Positions 40,229-49,280 of a stretch of 64,000 bases of DNA are shown here, one piece after another. The notes under the pieces were generated by a model. It was not told the origin of the DNA. It ran no database searches and saw only the letters and a program-made list of their open reading frames with translations. This DNA is from JANNBN01 sp031430595 (lineage in GTDB: Bacteria > Actinomycetota > Acidimicrobiia > Acidimicrobiales > JANYDT01). The translations under genes and the position numbers were made by a program. How positions within the stretch are numbered: position 1 is the stretch's first letter; each line of letters begins with the position of its first letter. The stretch covers positions 1 through 64,000 of the forward strand of contig JANPBU010000031.1 of assembly GCA_031430595.1 (NCBI GenBank). Direction: 5' to 3'.

Positions 40229-41832
40229 TAGTCAACCTCACACATGAAAATCGGTGGATTATGAATATGTGTGATCGTGGGGTTCGATCCGACGACGTCA
40301 GACGCCATTTCAAGTGCGTCTCGCATTGTCGAGGCTGGCGTAAAACCAAGCCGTTTAACCGATCGAGGGTCTCCGCCGACGATGATGACTTTGCCGAGAT
40401 GCTGTAGGGCGTGCGAGCCCCAATACCACATGTAAAACGGATGCACCCCGTGGTATGCGTAGCTTGTTCGATACAGGTGGCGGTACCACTCGTCTTCAGC
40501 GAACGATTTTTCGAAACGCTTTTCCATTTCGATTGGGTCAGTGGTTTCTGACAGAACCTGCTCAAAAAAGTCGATGTAGCTTGGGTGATGCACCGGGTGA
40601 AATTCCCACGGAGTTGGGTGACTCATAATCAGTACGCCGCCCTCGCGAACTAACGGTTTCTTGCGGTACAGGTTAAAAAAGTACCCGAGGCCAAGGCACA
40701 TGACAAGCACCGGGTTCATGATTGAGTTCACGTTGTACGGGCCAATGTACGGCAAGCCCATAGTCAAAATGTCGGTTTGCCCTTCAACATGCACGAGCTG
40801 CTGCTTGTGGACTTGAGCGATCGTAAGTTCGTGTACGGCTTCTACTTCACCGGCTTGAACACTGGTCATCTTGTGTGGTGCTTTGGTTGCGTGAAAGATG
40901 CCCCGTTTGGTTCGGGCCGGAAGCCGATCGAGCGTCTTGGAAACCGCAATAAACGACGCTCGGTCGCGGGCGGTCCATTCCCATTCGCGTTTCTGAAGAA
41001 AGTTCATGGCGCTGGGGAACGCGTCGTTGTTGATCGTTGACTCGATTTGGAAGATTTTGACGCCAGCTTCTCGAATAACTTTGCCCATACGCCAGTTGAT
41101 GTCATGGAATTTTGAGCGGTCTTTGTCCATAATTGACTTAGATGCTCGAAGTGTTTCAACGTTATGGTGGTGGCGAATGCCGGAGTAACCAGCGAGGCCG
41201 GTGGCTGTTGACTTCCAGCCCCCGTTCATTGCCACCAGGTTGATGTTCACGTAAACCAGCAAATCGCTTTCGGCTGCGCGCTTAGAAAACTGAACTTGCT
41301 CGCCGTGTTTAGTTTCACCCAAAAAGACCATGCCGTCAGGGTCTTCTGCATCGTGGTTGTACAGCTTGCCTGTTGGGGCGAATGCGTCGTATACCCGGTC
41401 GCCTACGGCGTGGCGAAGTTCGTCTTCAGTCATTCGGCGATGCAACGCCAACGCTGCGATGAGTTCGACGTCGTCGACCCCCACAGTGGCGGCGACGTCG
41501 AGCACCTCTTCAATGATCATCTGGCGAATATCGGGCCGTTCCATCGGAGGAAGCGGAAGCGAAATGTCGTCAAAGGCAATCGTCAATTTCATCCCGCTGA
41601 ACAACAGTGACTGCAACGGTTGACTGTCTCCGACCGGGTTTGCCAATGCGTCACGAATGGCGGCCCGCGGGTCTTCGATTGGGTCGATTGGTTCGGGTGC
41701 ATAGATCACCCGGGTTCCTACCGGCATACGTTCAAGTCGAAATCCTTCGCCGTGCCACATCAGCGTGGGTGGTGTTGATCGGTCTACGTCGAGCACGAAC
41801 CCTGGACGTGGGCCTCGTTTCGGTGCGCTCAT
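40228..41832 (-). CDS. LarA-like protein (lactate racemase superfamily, DUF2088)
   Basis: 534 residues, longer than classical LarA (about 425). The N-terminal half carries LarA-type features: LALHRRMTEDEL (H131), NHDAEDP (H160) and NGGWKSTATGLAGYSGIRHHH (K207, H221-223). These recall the His/Lys residues that hold the nickel-pincer cofactor and substrate in LarA. The C-terminal 150 residues (FHPVHHPSYIDFFEQVLSE, YAYHGVHPFYMWYWGSHALQHLGK) are His-rich and not typical of LarA. No LarB, LarC or LarE cofactor genes are in the window. It probably racemises or epimerises a 2-hydroxy acid or related group. Coupled by 4-bp overlap to the MDR gene. Confidence 0.8.
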   Translation of the reverse strand: MSAPKRGPRPGFVLDVDRSTPPTLMWHGEGFRLERMPVGTRVIYAPEPIDPIEDPRAAIRDALANPVGDSQPLQSLLFSGMKLTIAFDDISLPLPPMERPDIRQMIIEEVLDVAATVGVDDVELIAALALHRRMTEDELRHAVGDRVYDAFAPTGKLYNHDAEDPDGMVFLGETKHGEQVQFSKRAAESDLLVYVNINLVAMNGGWKSTATGLAGYSGIRHHHNVETLRASKSIMDKDRSKFHDINWRMGKVIREAGVKIFQIESTINNDAFPSAMNFLQKREWEWTARDRASFIAVSKTLDRLPARTKRGIFHATKAPHKMTSVQAGEVEAVHELTIAQVHKQQLVHVEGQTDILTMGLPYIGPYNVNSIMNPVLVMCLGLGYFFNLYRKKPLVREGGVLIMSHPTPWEFHPVHHPSYIDFFEQVLSETTDPIEMEKRFEKSFAEDEWYRHLYRTSYAYHGVHPFYMWYWGSHALQHLGKVIIVGGDPRSVKRLGFTPASTMRDALEMASDVVGSNPTITHIHNPPIFMCEVD

Positions 41833-43070
41833 CGTGAGGTCTCCTTGCTGGCTGTTGGGGTGCGAACTGTTGGGGTGGGAACTGATGGCCTGCGGCGGGG
41901 GTCTTGCATGTCAAACACGACTTTCATGGTTCCTCTGCGACCGGCATTCGCCGCATGGCTGATGGCATCGCTGTGCTGTTCAAGTGAATACGCAGCTGTC
42001 ACGTATTGGCCGAGTTGTTGGCGTTCAGCGAGTTCGAATGCGGCATCGAATGTACGGCGTCCACCAAGGAATGGTTCGACACCGTATGCATACGCACCGC
42101 TTAACGTCACCTCCCGTTGCCACAACGGCGTGAGGTCAAGGTTGGTGGGGCCAGCCATCCCAATAAGAACAATTCTGCCACCTGGTTTTACGATTCGAAG
42201 AGCGTCTGTGATCGAAACCGATGAGCCAACACAGTCAAAGACCACGTCGCACCCACCAGCGAGGCGCTCAAGCGAACCATCGCCGACTGCAAGGCAACCA
42301 ACCGTTCGCCGCACTGCACGCACCAGTTCGTTTGGACCAACTACTGCGGTTGCACCCAGTCGGCGAGCGGCGGCGACCTGTTCAGGATGTTTGGCACCCA
42401 CAATAAGGTGTGTCGGCATATTCCACATCTTCAGTGTACCGATTGTCAGTGCACCAAGTGTTCCTGACCCAATGACTGCAACGACCGCCCCATCGAGTGA
42501 GCCAACACTGAGTGCAGCGTGTGTCGCACACGCCGCTGGTTCAACCATGACGGCATCTTTGTCGGTGAGCGTTTCAGGTACAGCGTGAATCTGCGACTTA
42601 TGGGCAATCATTGAGGTTGACCAGCCGCCACCGGTGTCGGCGCAAAAGCCTGACTGAAGGCCTGGTCGCAAATGCCCGAATGTGATTCGCTCGCACCGAC
42701 CGAGGTTGCCTTCGGCACACGCCAAACATGTAGGTGAGATACCCCGTGCGGCGCAACCAAGAACGGGTTCAAGAACTACCCGTACGCCGTTCGAGTCATG
42801 GGCGACTACTTCGTGACCGGGTACGAAAGGAAAGCTAACGATTGGTTCGAACCATCTCGACGACCGACCTTCCATGGTCACGAGATCTGATCCGCAGATT
42901 CCGGCAAGGATGGGAGAAATACGAACCCAGTCGGCACCGGGAAGCGCCAACTCAGCAATGTCTTCAAGGTCAAGCGGGCCGTAAGCTGCGCCTGATCCGG
43001 TGCGAAGGGTCGACGCGATCCGAGAAAGGGCAAATCTTTGGGCCGAGCGATGGTAGCGAAGCGCTTTCAC
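41829..43070 (-). CDS. Zinc-dependent alcohol dehydrogenase (MDR superfamily)
   Basis: 413 residues. Catalytic zinc ligand C59 (ICGSD) with H86-E87 (PGHE); structural zinc lobe C106, C115, C118, C126. NAD(P)-binding motif VIGSGTLGALTIG. Reversible alcohol/aldehyde oxidation. In this operon it could interconvert a long-chain aldehyde made by the acyl reductase and the alcohol. The last about 30 residues are Pro/Thr-rich. ATGA overlaps join it to the genes on both sides. Confidence 0.92.
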   Translation of the reverse strand: MKALRYHRSAQRFALSRIASTLRTGSGAAYGPLDLEDIAELALPGADWVRISPILAGICGSDLVTMEGRSSRWFEPIVSFPFVPGHEVVAHDSNGVRVVLEPVLGCAARGISPTCLACAEGNLGRCERITFGHLRPGLQSGFCADTGGGWSTSMIAHKSQIHAVPETLTDKDAVMVEPAACATHAALSVGSLDGAVVAVIGSGTLGALTIGTLKMWNMPTHLIVGAKHPEQVAAARRLGATAVVGPNELVRAVRRTVGCLAVGDGSLERLAGGCDVVFDCVGSSVSITDALRIVKPGGRIVLIGMAGPTNLDLTPLWQREVTLSGAYAYGVEPFLGGRRTFDAAFELAERQQLGQYVTAAYSLEQHSDAISHAANAGRRGTMKVVFDMQDPRRRPSVPTPTVRTPTASKETSR

Positions 43071-45469
43071 GGTCGACGCCCCCCGGCTAGAGGACGATAG
43101 CTACTTCGGGTGGGGTCAAGACGCCCGAGCGGAAGAATTGGGCGTGGCCCGCCGGGGGCTTTACTCCAATGCTCAACATGCCATCCACGCTTACGAGCGA
43201 TCGTCGCCAGTTTTGCTTCTGGGTTTACCGCAACTGCATGCCCAACAATTTCAAGCATCGGAAGGTCAGAGGTTGAGTCGGCGTAGGACACGCTTTCTTC
43301 GAGACTGAGACCTTCAGCTTCACAGTAGTTCGCTAAAATAAGCGCGCGTGCTTCCCCGGTAGGAGGTGACACGTCTAGCTCGCCGCTCAGTTTGCCATCG
43401 GGTCGAACGGTCATTCTTGCTGCAACGATTTCATCGAATAGTGGCCGAAGTGGTTCGACCAAAAAGTCGAGTGCCCCGGTGATGAGGATGGTGCGGTGGC
43501 CGAGCGCGCGATGCTCACGTACACGGCGTATTCCGGCGGGAAAACTTTTCGTGAGTACCAGGTCGCTGAGATACTCCCACGCATCTCCACGGAGAAGTTC
43601 GGCTGGCGCGTCTTCATATCGGCGATAGAAGCTTCGCAAAAAGTCTCCTCGGTCTTTGCGGTCGAGTTTGAGTAACCCGGGGCCTTGACGCAGCATGTCT
43701 AACGTGAACCGGGTGCGTTCGGCTGTACTCATATCTCGGGTAGCCAAGAAGGCAAACGACTCGACCACATTCGAAGCAATGAGTGTGTTTTCAAGATCGA
43801 AAGCTGCCACGTGACGGTCAGGGGAAAGAATTGCCTTGCGGCCCCGTTCCGCCCGGGAAAGGGTCGTTGATTTACCCGGAACCATTTTCATGCGGGCGTT
43901 GCGAACCACCGAAGGTAAGTGAACCTGTAATACATAGTCCTTCCAAACGATTTGGTCTGGGTCGAACAAGAAGTCGCGTTGATCATCTGCAGACAGACGA
44001 TTAAATAACGATAGTAGGCGATCAATTCGAAAGATCGCTTCTGTTTCGGCATATGCACCGTAGAGCGAGACGTACGAAAGTGCACGTTCCGCCTGACCAC
44101 GCTTCTCTTCAAGTCTCGAGGCTAATTGGGCTCGATTGCCGCGCACGGGAAGCGATCCGATGACACGTTCGACACGTTTCAAATTGGTCGTTGCACGAGT
44201 CAGCTGTTGCTCGACCCGTCCGCGGCCTGGGAAGTTCCATTCGGGAACCATGATGGGTGAGCCGTCGGCGTCATAGCTAGGGTTTGCCGTGAAAAAGATA
44301 CGGACGTTGTCGACAAGTTCACGGTACCGAAGTGGCTTACGTGACCCAGATGCAACCTGGTAGATCGTTGGGCCAGAGGGGTCAACTCCAGCAGCAGTAA
44401 CCGCAATGATTGCTGCAACGACCATATCGACCGGTATGACGTCGACAACTCCTTCGGGTATTCCGGGAAACTCTTTGAGCAGTCCGCGCGCATACGACAC
44501 GATGATTGGTTCAGCCATTCGAAAACCACGAATCCAGCCGGGTACCGGTTCGGCTAGCGCAGATTCGATGATCGAGGGGCGAACAATCGTTACAGGTACG
44601 CCATCTCGGGTATCAAGAAGAGCTCGTTCGCCGAGCGCCTTTGTATAGGCGTATGCGTCGGGCCACCCAAGCGAGCCGGCCCGACTAATGCCTGCTTCAA
44701 CGAGACGGTCTTTGACCCACTCTTCGCGAAACTTTTCAGTCTTGGTTGCGAGTAGCGGCTCACCGGCAGCCCCCAACTCTGCACGTGAAGCCTTTCGAAA
44801 GGAAGCAAGCTGTTTGGCCGTGCGTGATTCGGCATCGATGTCTGAGCGCATACGACGAGCAGCCGCTACTTCATTTCGCCAGTCGATATCGGCCGAGAAT
44901 GGGGTTTCGCTGAGTGGCCGTTCTGGTGCGTCGCCGCGCCGTTTTCCGGCGACGTAACAGGTAGATACTGCTACGAGGTGTCCGGTGCAACCTGTTTCTC
45001 GCATCGCCGCTGCGACACGAGTAGGCCCCATGAGGTTGGTTTCAACGGCCGAGTCAAGGGGCGAATCAAAGGCAACTGCGGCTGCGGAATGTACGACGGT
45101 ATGGCAGGTCGCAAGAATTGCTCGCCCGGAATCGTTCAGCGAGAGTCCGTCTTTGGAAACATCGCCGTCGACAACAAATCGAAGCACCCGACGCTCCATT
45201 TCGGCATCGAAACGATCACCTAAGTCAGCGCGTAGACGATCAAAACAATCGTTGCGAAGAATTTCTCGTTTGACCCGGTCGACGGCCGTGGTGCGTTTTG
45301 ACGAACGCACAATGAGGGCGATTTCACACCCCGGAACCCCTCGGAGGAACCGCTCAACGAGTGCCGTTCCAAGGAATCCGGTGGCGCCGGTGATGGCAAT
45401 TCGGGTTCCGGCTAAGCGTTCGGCGATAGACGCATTGGTCGAATGAGCGTCGATGGTGGCCTTCGTCAC
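43067..45469 (-). CDS. Fatty acyl-CoA reductase fused to HAD-IB phosphatase-like domain
   Basis: 800 residues. Residues 20-400: extended SDR (male-sterility/FAR type) with NAD(P) motif GATGFLG (28-34), the Y273-x3-K277 active site and VVHSAAAVAFD. Residues 550-770: HAD domain with motif I D558-L-E560-N-T562, motif II ILITGALDF and motif IV YADSTSDLPML. HAD phosphohydrolases normally have DxDxT; here the second Asp, the general acid/base, is Glu, so catalysis may be altered. This architecture is known in actinobacteria. It probably reduces an acyl-CoA to aldehyde or alcohol; the HAD substrate is unknown. First gene of its operon, GTG start 45469, probably leaderless, 23 bp from the divergent tetR. 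Confidence 0.9.
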   Translation of the reverse strand: MTKATIDAHSTNASIAERLAGTRIAITGATGFLGTALVERFLRGVPGCEIALIVRSSKRTTAVDRVKREILRNDCFDRLRADLGDRFDAEMERRVLRFVVDGDVSKDGLSLNDSGRAILATCHTVVHSAAAVAFDSPLDSAVETNLMGPTRVAAAMRETGCTGHLVAVSTCYVAGKRRGDAPERPLSETPFSADIDWRNEVAAARRMRSDIDAESRTAKQLASFRKASRAELGAAGEPLLATKTEKFREEWVKDRLVEAGISRAGSLGWPDAYAYTKALGERALLDTRDGVPVTIVRPSIIESALAEPVPGWIRGFRMAEPIIVSYARGLLKEFPGIPEGVVDVIPVDMVVAAIIAVTAAGVDPSGPTIYQVASGSRKPLRYRELVDNVRIFFTANPSYDADGSPIMVPEWNFPGRGRVEQQLTRATTNLKRVERVIGSLPVRGNRAQLASRLEEKRGQAERALSYVSLYGAYAETEAIFRIDRLLSLFNRLSADDQRDFLFDPDQIVWKDYVLQVHLPSVVRNARMKMVPGKSTTLSRAERGRKAILSPDRHVAAFDLENTLIASNVVESFAFLATRDMSTAERTRFTLDMLRQGPGLLKLDRKDRGDFLRSFYRRYEDAPAELLRGDAWEYLSDLVLTKSFPAGIRRVREHRALGHRTILITGALDFLVEPLRPLFDEIVAARMTVRPDGKLSGELDVSPPTGEARALILANYCEAEGLSLEESVSYADSTSDLPMLEIVGHAVAVNPEAKLATIARKRGWHVEHWSKAPGGPRPILPLGRLDPTRSSYRPLAGGRRP

Positions 45470-45479
45470 GCATATTGTC

Positions 45480-45491
45480 TACCATTTGGTA
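45480..45491. promoter_or_regulatory. Palindromic operator candidate between acyl reductase and tetR
   Basis: TACCA-TT-TGGTA, perfect arms of 5 bp, in the only 23 bp that separate the two divergent start codons. A dimeric TetR bound here would block both genes. No other palindrome fits in the gap. Confidence 0.55.
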
Positions 45492-45492
45492 A

Positions 45493-46143
45493 GTGAGTAC
45501 GACGACCACACCGGCAAGAACTGCGCTGAGCACCCCCGAACGCATCCTCGATGCCGCCCTGGTTTCCATTGCGGCAAAGGGTTACGACGGCACTTCGCTC
45601 GACAGTTTGGCCGTCGGGCTTGGGGTGACCAAACAAACGTTGCTGCATCACTTCGGGTCGAAAGACGGGCTGCTTCGAGCTTTGCTCGGGCGTAGTGCCG
45701 CCGAGGTACGAACGGCGGTTGAGGCTGGACTGTCGAGCGGCGGGTCAGCGATGAATCGAATTGATGCCGTTGTTCGAGCTGTGTTTCGGTTGGCTGCGGC
45801 TCGGCCAGACCTGCTGGCGTTAACTCGGGAAACGATCCGCCTCGGTGGCGCATTTACCAATGAACTTTTGAGGTCGCTTGAACCGCTCACTCATCAGGCA
45901 ACCGGTTTTTTGTCTGAAGCAATGAGGGTTGGTGAATTACGTCAACACGATCCGCGCTTAGTACTTCTCACTACCTACTCAACGGTTATTGGTGCTGCTA
46001 CTGAAGTTGAGGTACTTCGTCAGCTGGGGGTTGCTCCGAGTGTGCGGATAATGGTTCGGCGCCGACGTGAGTTGATGGACGAGTTGCAGTCCGCGCTCGC
46101 GCCTCGGGTCGCCAGGCCTGCAGCGCCAGCCGGTGGGCTGTAA
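45493..46143 (+). CDS. TetR-family regulator of the acyl reductase operon
   Basis: 216 residues, GTG start. HTH domain: TPERILDAALVSIAAKGYDGTSLDSLAVGLGVTKQTLLHHFGSKDGLL type sequence with the usual LLHHFGSK recognition end. The C-terminal domain is Arg-rich at its end (MVRRRRELMDEL). It is divergent from the reductase operon and overlaps the DUF3097 gene by one base (TAATG). It probably represses the lipid operon and responds to an acyl-CoA or related ligand. Confidence 0.92.
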   Translation: MSTTTTPARTALSTPERILDAALVSIAAKGYDGTSLDSLAVGLGVTKQTLLHHFGSKDGLLRALLGRSAAEVRTAVEAGLSSGGSAMNRIDAVVRAVFRLAAARPDLLALTRETIRLGGAFTNELLRSLEPLTHQATGFLSEAMRVGELRQHDPRLVLLTTYSTVIGAATEVEVLRQLGVAPSVRIMVRRRRELMDELQSALAPRVARPAAPAGGL

Positions 46144-46994
46144 TGGCAGTGCTCGGCGAAGGGCCAGATCTTGACGGGGTTCGACGAGGATCTGGCGGTA
46201 TGAGCGGGTCAACCCCGCCGCCACCTACGCTGCGGGTTCGCCTTGGTACAGATGCTGTTCACCGGGCTACACGGTTTATGGGAAAAGTTATCGACTTTCG
46301 CGATGGAGGGGTCGAACTTGAAGGTGTGACCGGCGATCGAAGGCTTTTTCGGTTGATGCCTGGTGGATTTCTCGTGAACAAGAGCATCGTAAGTTTGCTT
46401 CCGGAATTGGTTGAGGCTGTTGTTTCGGTACGTCGAACAGCGTCCGGGTCGGTTGCTCTCACCGGCCAAAAGGCAAAGGTGGCTCAGGCCAGCCGCTTGT
46501 GGGTTGAAGGGATTCACGATGCTGAGTTGATTGAGCGCATTTGGGGCGACGATCTTCGGGTGGAAGGAATCGTTGTGGAGCCATTGGATGGAATCGACAA
46601 CCTGGAAGAACGAATCGATGAGTTTGGGCCCAGTGAAACTCGTCGACTAGGGGTGTTAGTTGACCACCTTGTTACCGGCTCGAAAGAGTTTCGAATTGCA
46701 ACGATGGTCAATGCGAGATTCAGTGAAGATGTATTGGTGCTCGGCACACCGTATGTAGACGTATGGCAAGCGGTGCGACCTGAGGCCATTGGCATTACAG
46801 CGTGGCCAGTGATTCCGATGGGTGAATCTTGGAAGGAGGGGATTTGCAGAGCGTTGAATGTGGCCGAACCGTGGATGATGTGGAAAAGGATTCTGGCGTC
46901 GGTAACGTCGTATGCTGACATTGAATCGTCGTTGGTTGGGTCAGTTGAGGCCCTGATTGACTTCGTGGCGATGACTCCTTCGTTTCAGGACTGA
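46143..46994 (+). CDS. DUF3097 family protein
   Basis: 283 residues, actinobacterial family of unknown function. Conserved blocks: SRLWVEGIHDAELIERIWGDDLRVEGIVVEPLDGIDNLEE (a TOPRIM-like region with acidic residues), GVLVDHLVTGSKEF and WPVIPMGESWKEGICRAL. The family resembles small TOPRIM proteins, so a nucleic-acid role is possible but unproved. ATG 46143 overlaps the tetR stop; ATG 46200 (MSGSTPPPP) is an alternative start. Together with tetR it forms a two-gene unit. Confidence 0.88.
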   Translation: MAVLGEGPDLDGVRRGSGGMSGSTPPPPTLRVRLGTDAVHRATRFMGKVIDFRDGGVELEGVTGDRRLFRLMPGGFLVNKSIVSLLPELVEAVVSVRRTASGSVALTGQKAKVAQASRLWVEGIHDAELIERIWGDDLRVEGIVVEPLDGIDNLEERIDEFGPSETRRLGVLVDHLVTGSKEFRIATMVNARFSEDVLVLGTPYVDVWQAVRPEAIGITAWPVIPMGESWKEGICRALNVAEPWMMWKRILASVTSYADIESSLVGSVEALIDFVAMTPSFQD

Positions 46995-47110
46995 ATCTGT
47001 ACTCAGTTCATTTTCACTGACTCGGTTGAAATCAACCACTCTTCCTTTACCACGCAGAGTAGTCAGACGATACTTGCAGCACCCACTTTGGGCGGCTGAA
47101 AGAAGACATC

Positions 47111-47737
47111 GTGAACGCAGTGCCTACCCTCAAACCGAAGACGCGAATATCGTTCACCATCAAGCTGATTGGTGGCGCAATGGCACTCACGTTGGCAATG
47201 CTTCCCGCTTCGATGAAGGGCGCTGGTGCCGATGAATCGACTGTCGCAGCTGAGGAGGCCCAGTTTGTAACACTGATAAACGAGTTGCGGTTATCGCTTG
47301 GTGCACCTCCGTTGGTTGTGAACGTTGAGTTGGTCAAAGTGGCACGACCCTGGACGGTGAAAATGAAACAGGCCGGCGAAATTTCACATAACCCAGATTT
47401 GGCCAAACAGGTCACATCGAATTGGCGCAAACTCGGTGAAAACGTTGGGGTCGGTCCTAGCGTTGAAATGCTGCAGGAAGCTTTCGTCAAAAGCCCCGGT
47501 CATTACCGTAACCTTGTTGATCCGGCGTTTGATTCCGTGGGAATCACGATTGAGTACGACGGCGACATTTTTTACGTAACCGAGCAGTTCATGGATGTCA
47601 ACGATGGCACGAAGGCCCCGGGAACCCCCGTAGCTGCTCCGAAGGCATCGAGTGCTGCGCCGAACGAGTTGGCCCTGAAATCGCCAGCAAAGAAAACGGT
47701 CAAGAAGAAGACCGTGAAGAAGTCAACTTCGAAGTAG
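47111..47737 (+). CDS. Secreted CAP-domain (SCP/PR1-like) protein with basic tail
   Basis: 208 residues from GTG 47111. Signal peptide (IKLIGGAMALTLAMLPASMKGAGA). The CAP domain covers about 45-165: FVTLINELRLSLGAPPLVVN, AGEISHNPDLAKQ, GENVGVGPSVEMLQEAFVKSPGHYRNLVDP, with the conserved H/E/E/H-like residues partly kept. After a spacer it ends KKTVKKKTVKKSTSK, a lysine-rich tail that could hold it to the wall. The function of bacterial CAP proteins is largely unknown. Confidence 0.9.
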   Translation: MNAVPTLKPKTRISFTIKLIGGAMALTLAMLPASMKGAGADESTVAAEEAQFVTLINELRLSLGAPPLVVNVELVKVARPWTVKMKQAGEISHNPDLAKQVTSNWRKLGENVGVGPSVEMLQEAFVKSPGHYRNLVDPAFDSVGITIEYDGDIFYVTEQFMDVNDGTKAPGTPVAAPKASSAAPNELALKSPAKKTVKKKTVKKSTSK

Positions 47738-47767
47738 CGAGTTGCGACACTTGATCCACTGCGTACC

Positions 47768-47788
47768 TAGTCCCTTAACAAGGGACTA
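47768..47788 (+). terminator. Hairpin terminator after the CAP gene
   Basis: TAGTCCCTT (47768-47776), loop AAC, AAGGGACTA (47780-47788): a perfect 9-bp stem, about 30 bp past the CAP stop and before the tRNA promoter. Confidence 0.75.
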
Positions 47789-47847
47789 AGTGCACGCGCA
47801 GTATCTTTTCGGGCTGCGCTGGCCATGCTAACTTTTCAGAGGTTGTT

Positions 47848-47920
47848 GGGCGGTTAGCTCAGTTGGTAGAGCACCGCCTTCACACGGCGGGGGTCGCTGG
47901 TTCGAGTCCAGTATCGCCCA
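47848..47920 (+). tRNA. tRNA-Val (anticodon CAC)
   Basis: 73 nt. Acceptor GGGCGGT pairs with ATCGCCC (one G-U); D arm TAGCTCAGTTGGTAGAGC; anticodon arm CGCCTTCACACGGCG with anticodon CAC, reading GTG; T arm with GGTTCGAGTCC. CCA is not encoded. The following gene's frame is open across the tRNA, which is why its true start is set later (47986). Confidence 0.97.
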
Positions 47921-47985
47921 CTCAGACTTTTTCACCTTGGTTGGGCATTGCCTGGCCTGGGTGGTTGGTCGATACGATTCGTATC

Positions 47986-49278
47986 ATGAAATCTTTTGGC
48001 GGTTATCGAATATCTCAGCGATTGCTCGCCTTGCTCTTTTCTCTCTCGGTTTTGGCCGGGTTGGGTGTCGGGGTGGCCACGCCAGCGAACGCTCAGTCGG
48101 GTTTCTTACCTCGCTACCTTCCCACGGCAGTGCCAGCGGGGTATCAAATGAGGGGAGCCAGCGAAGGAGGAGGCGACGATTCTGACCAGTACGTACACAT
48201 ACTACGTGATGGTTCTGGCACGAAAGAATTCGTCGTGAGTGGGGTTCCGGCGAGTAAAGAGCGGAGCGAGTTTCTGATTCCGCTACTTGTCGGTGAATCC
48301 ACCAAGAAGGTCACTGTTCACGGTCGTCCCGGGCGGAAAGGCACGCTCAACGGAAACGCTGTGGTTGCGTGGTTTGAGCGGGGCCGTGTCATCAGCGTCA
48401 CCGCCGCTGGTTCAACGCCAAAAGCGGTCGTTGTGTTTGCTGCTGGGGTGCTGCCCACGAAAAAGGGTGACGGATCATTTACGATCGAAAAGAAACCGGT
48501 CGGCTTTACGACGTTGTTTGCTGGACCAGCTTCGAGCATCATTTCGACGAGCTACAGCGTCGCCTGGCAGTCCGAAGACGGTCTACTCATTCAAGCTGCG
48601 GCCAATGTTGTGGCCAACTATGTCGATTTGATTTCGGGGCCAACAAGCCGATCCACACCCGTAACCATTGGCACTAAACCCGGGTTCGCGATTCAGAGGG
48701 AAGGCGTTGTGGGAGTGGTGTGGATGGAACAACCGAACCTGGTGATTCAAATTGTTAGTACTGAGCTAAACGTCGAAGGTGTACTTGCAGTTGCATCCTC
48801 GGTTGCCCCATTAGATGAAGCTGCGTTTCAATCGGCCACAGAAGCTGTTGACGAACCTTCAGCTGATGGTGGCAACGGTGCAACCCCTGCCCCTGTTTCT
48901 GGCCCGGTTGCTGCTGGCAATATCGCTGGTGCCCCGTGGGTTGCGACCATAAGTGCACAGTGTGTTCGTTTTGCGCTGAGCAAAGTGAAAGTCGAGACGT
49001 GCTTACCTGGTTTCACTTCACCGAGTGCGTTGATCAGCAACATTGCGCTGGTAAACGGTAAACCGGTTGCTGTTGGAGTCACCGGGGCAAATGTCGCAAC
49101 AGTGGTCTTTACTGTGGGCGGGGCAGAGGTGGCCCGAATCGCAACATCGCCGATACTCGACCAACCCGGGATTCGGTACTTCGTGGTTGAGTTACCCACT
49201 GATACCGCAGTCTCGGCGAGTGGCCTTGATGCGGCAGGGCTCGAAATTGCTCCGGCAACTCTTATAAAGAAGGCATGA
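47986..49278 (+). CDS. Secreted protein, tandem paralog A
   Basis: About 430 residues from ATG 47986. Signal peptide (RLLALLFSLSVLAGLGVGV, cleavage near PANA). The mature protein opens with LPRYLPTAVPAGYQM, like paralog B. The middle has paired beta-rich segments (VVAWFERGRVISVTAAG, VVWMEQPNLVIQIVS). The C-terminal domain has two cysteines (AQCVRFAL, ETCLPG) and ends DQPGIRYFVVELPTD...GLDAAGLEIAPAT. I do not recognise the family. The stop overlaps the first Met of paralog B (ATGA). Confidence 0.8.
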   Translation: MKSFGGYRISQRLLALLFSLSVLAGLGVGVATPANAQSGFLPRYLPTAVPAGYQMRGASEGGGDDSDQYVHILRDGSGTKEFVVSGVPASKERSEFLIPLLVGESTKKVTVHGRPGRKGTLNGNAVVAWFERGRVISVTAAGSTPKAVVVFAAGVLPTKKGDGSFTIEKKPVGFTTLFAGPASSIISTSYSVAWQSEDGLLIQAAANVVANYVDLISGPTSRSTPVTIGTKPGFAIQREGVVGVVWMEQPNLVIQIVSTELNVEGVLAVASSVAPLDEAAFQSATEAVDEPSADGGNGATPAPVSGPVAAGNIAGAPWVATISAQCVRFALSKVKVETCLPGFTSPSALISNIALVNGKPVAVGVTGANVATVVFTVGGAEVARIATSPILDQPGIRYFVVELPTDTAVSASGLDAAGLEIAPATLIKKA

Positions 49279-49280
49279 CC

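Noticed and set aside
47863..47985. Extended N-terminus of paralog A beginning inside the tRNA
   Set aside because: The first 41 codons translate the tRNA-Val gene; ATG 47986 starts a proper signal peptide.
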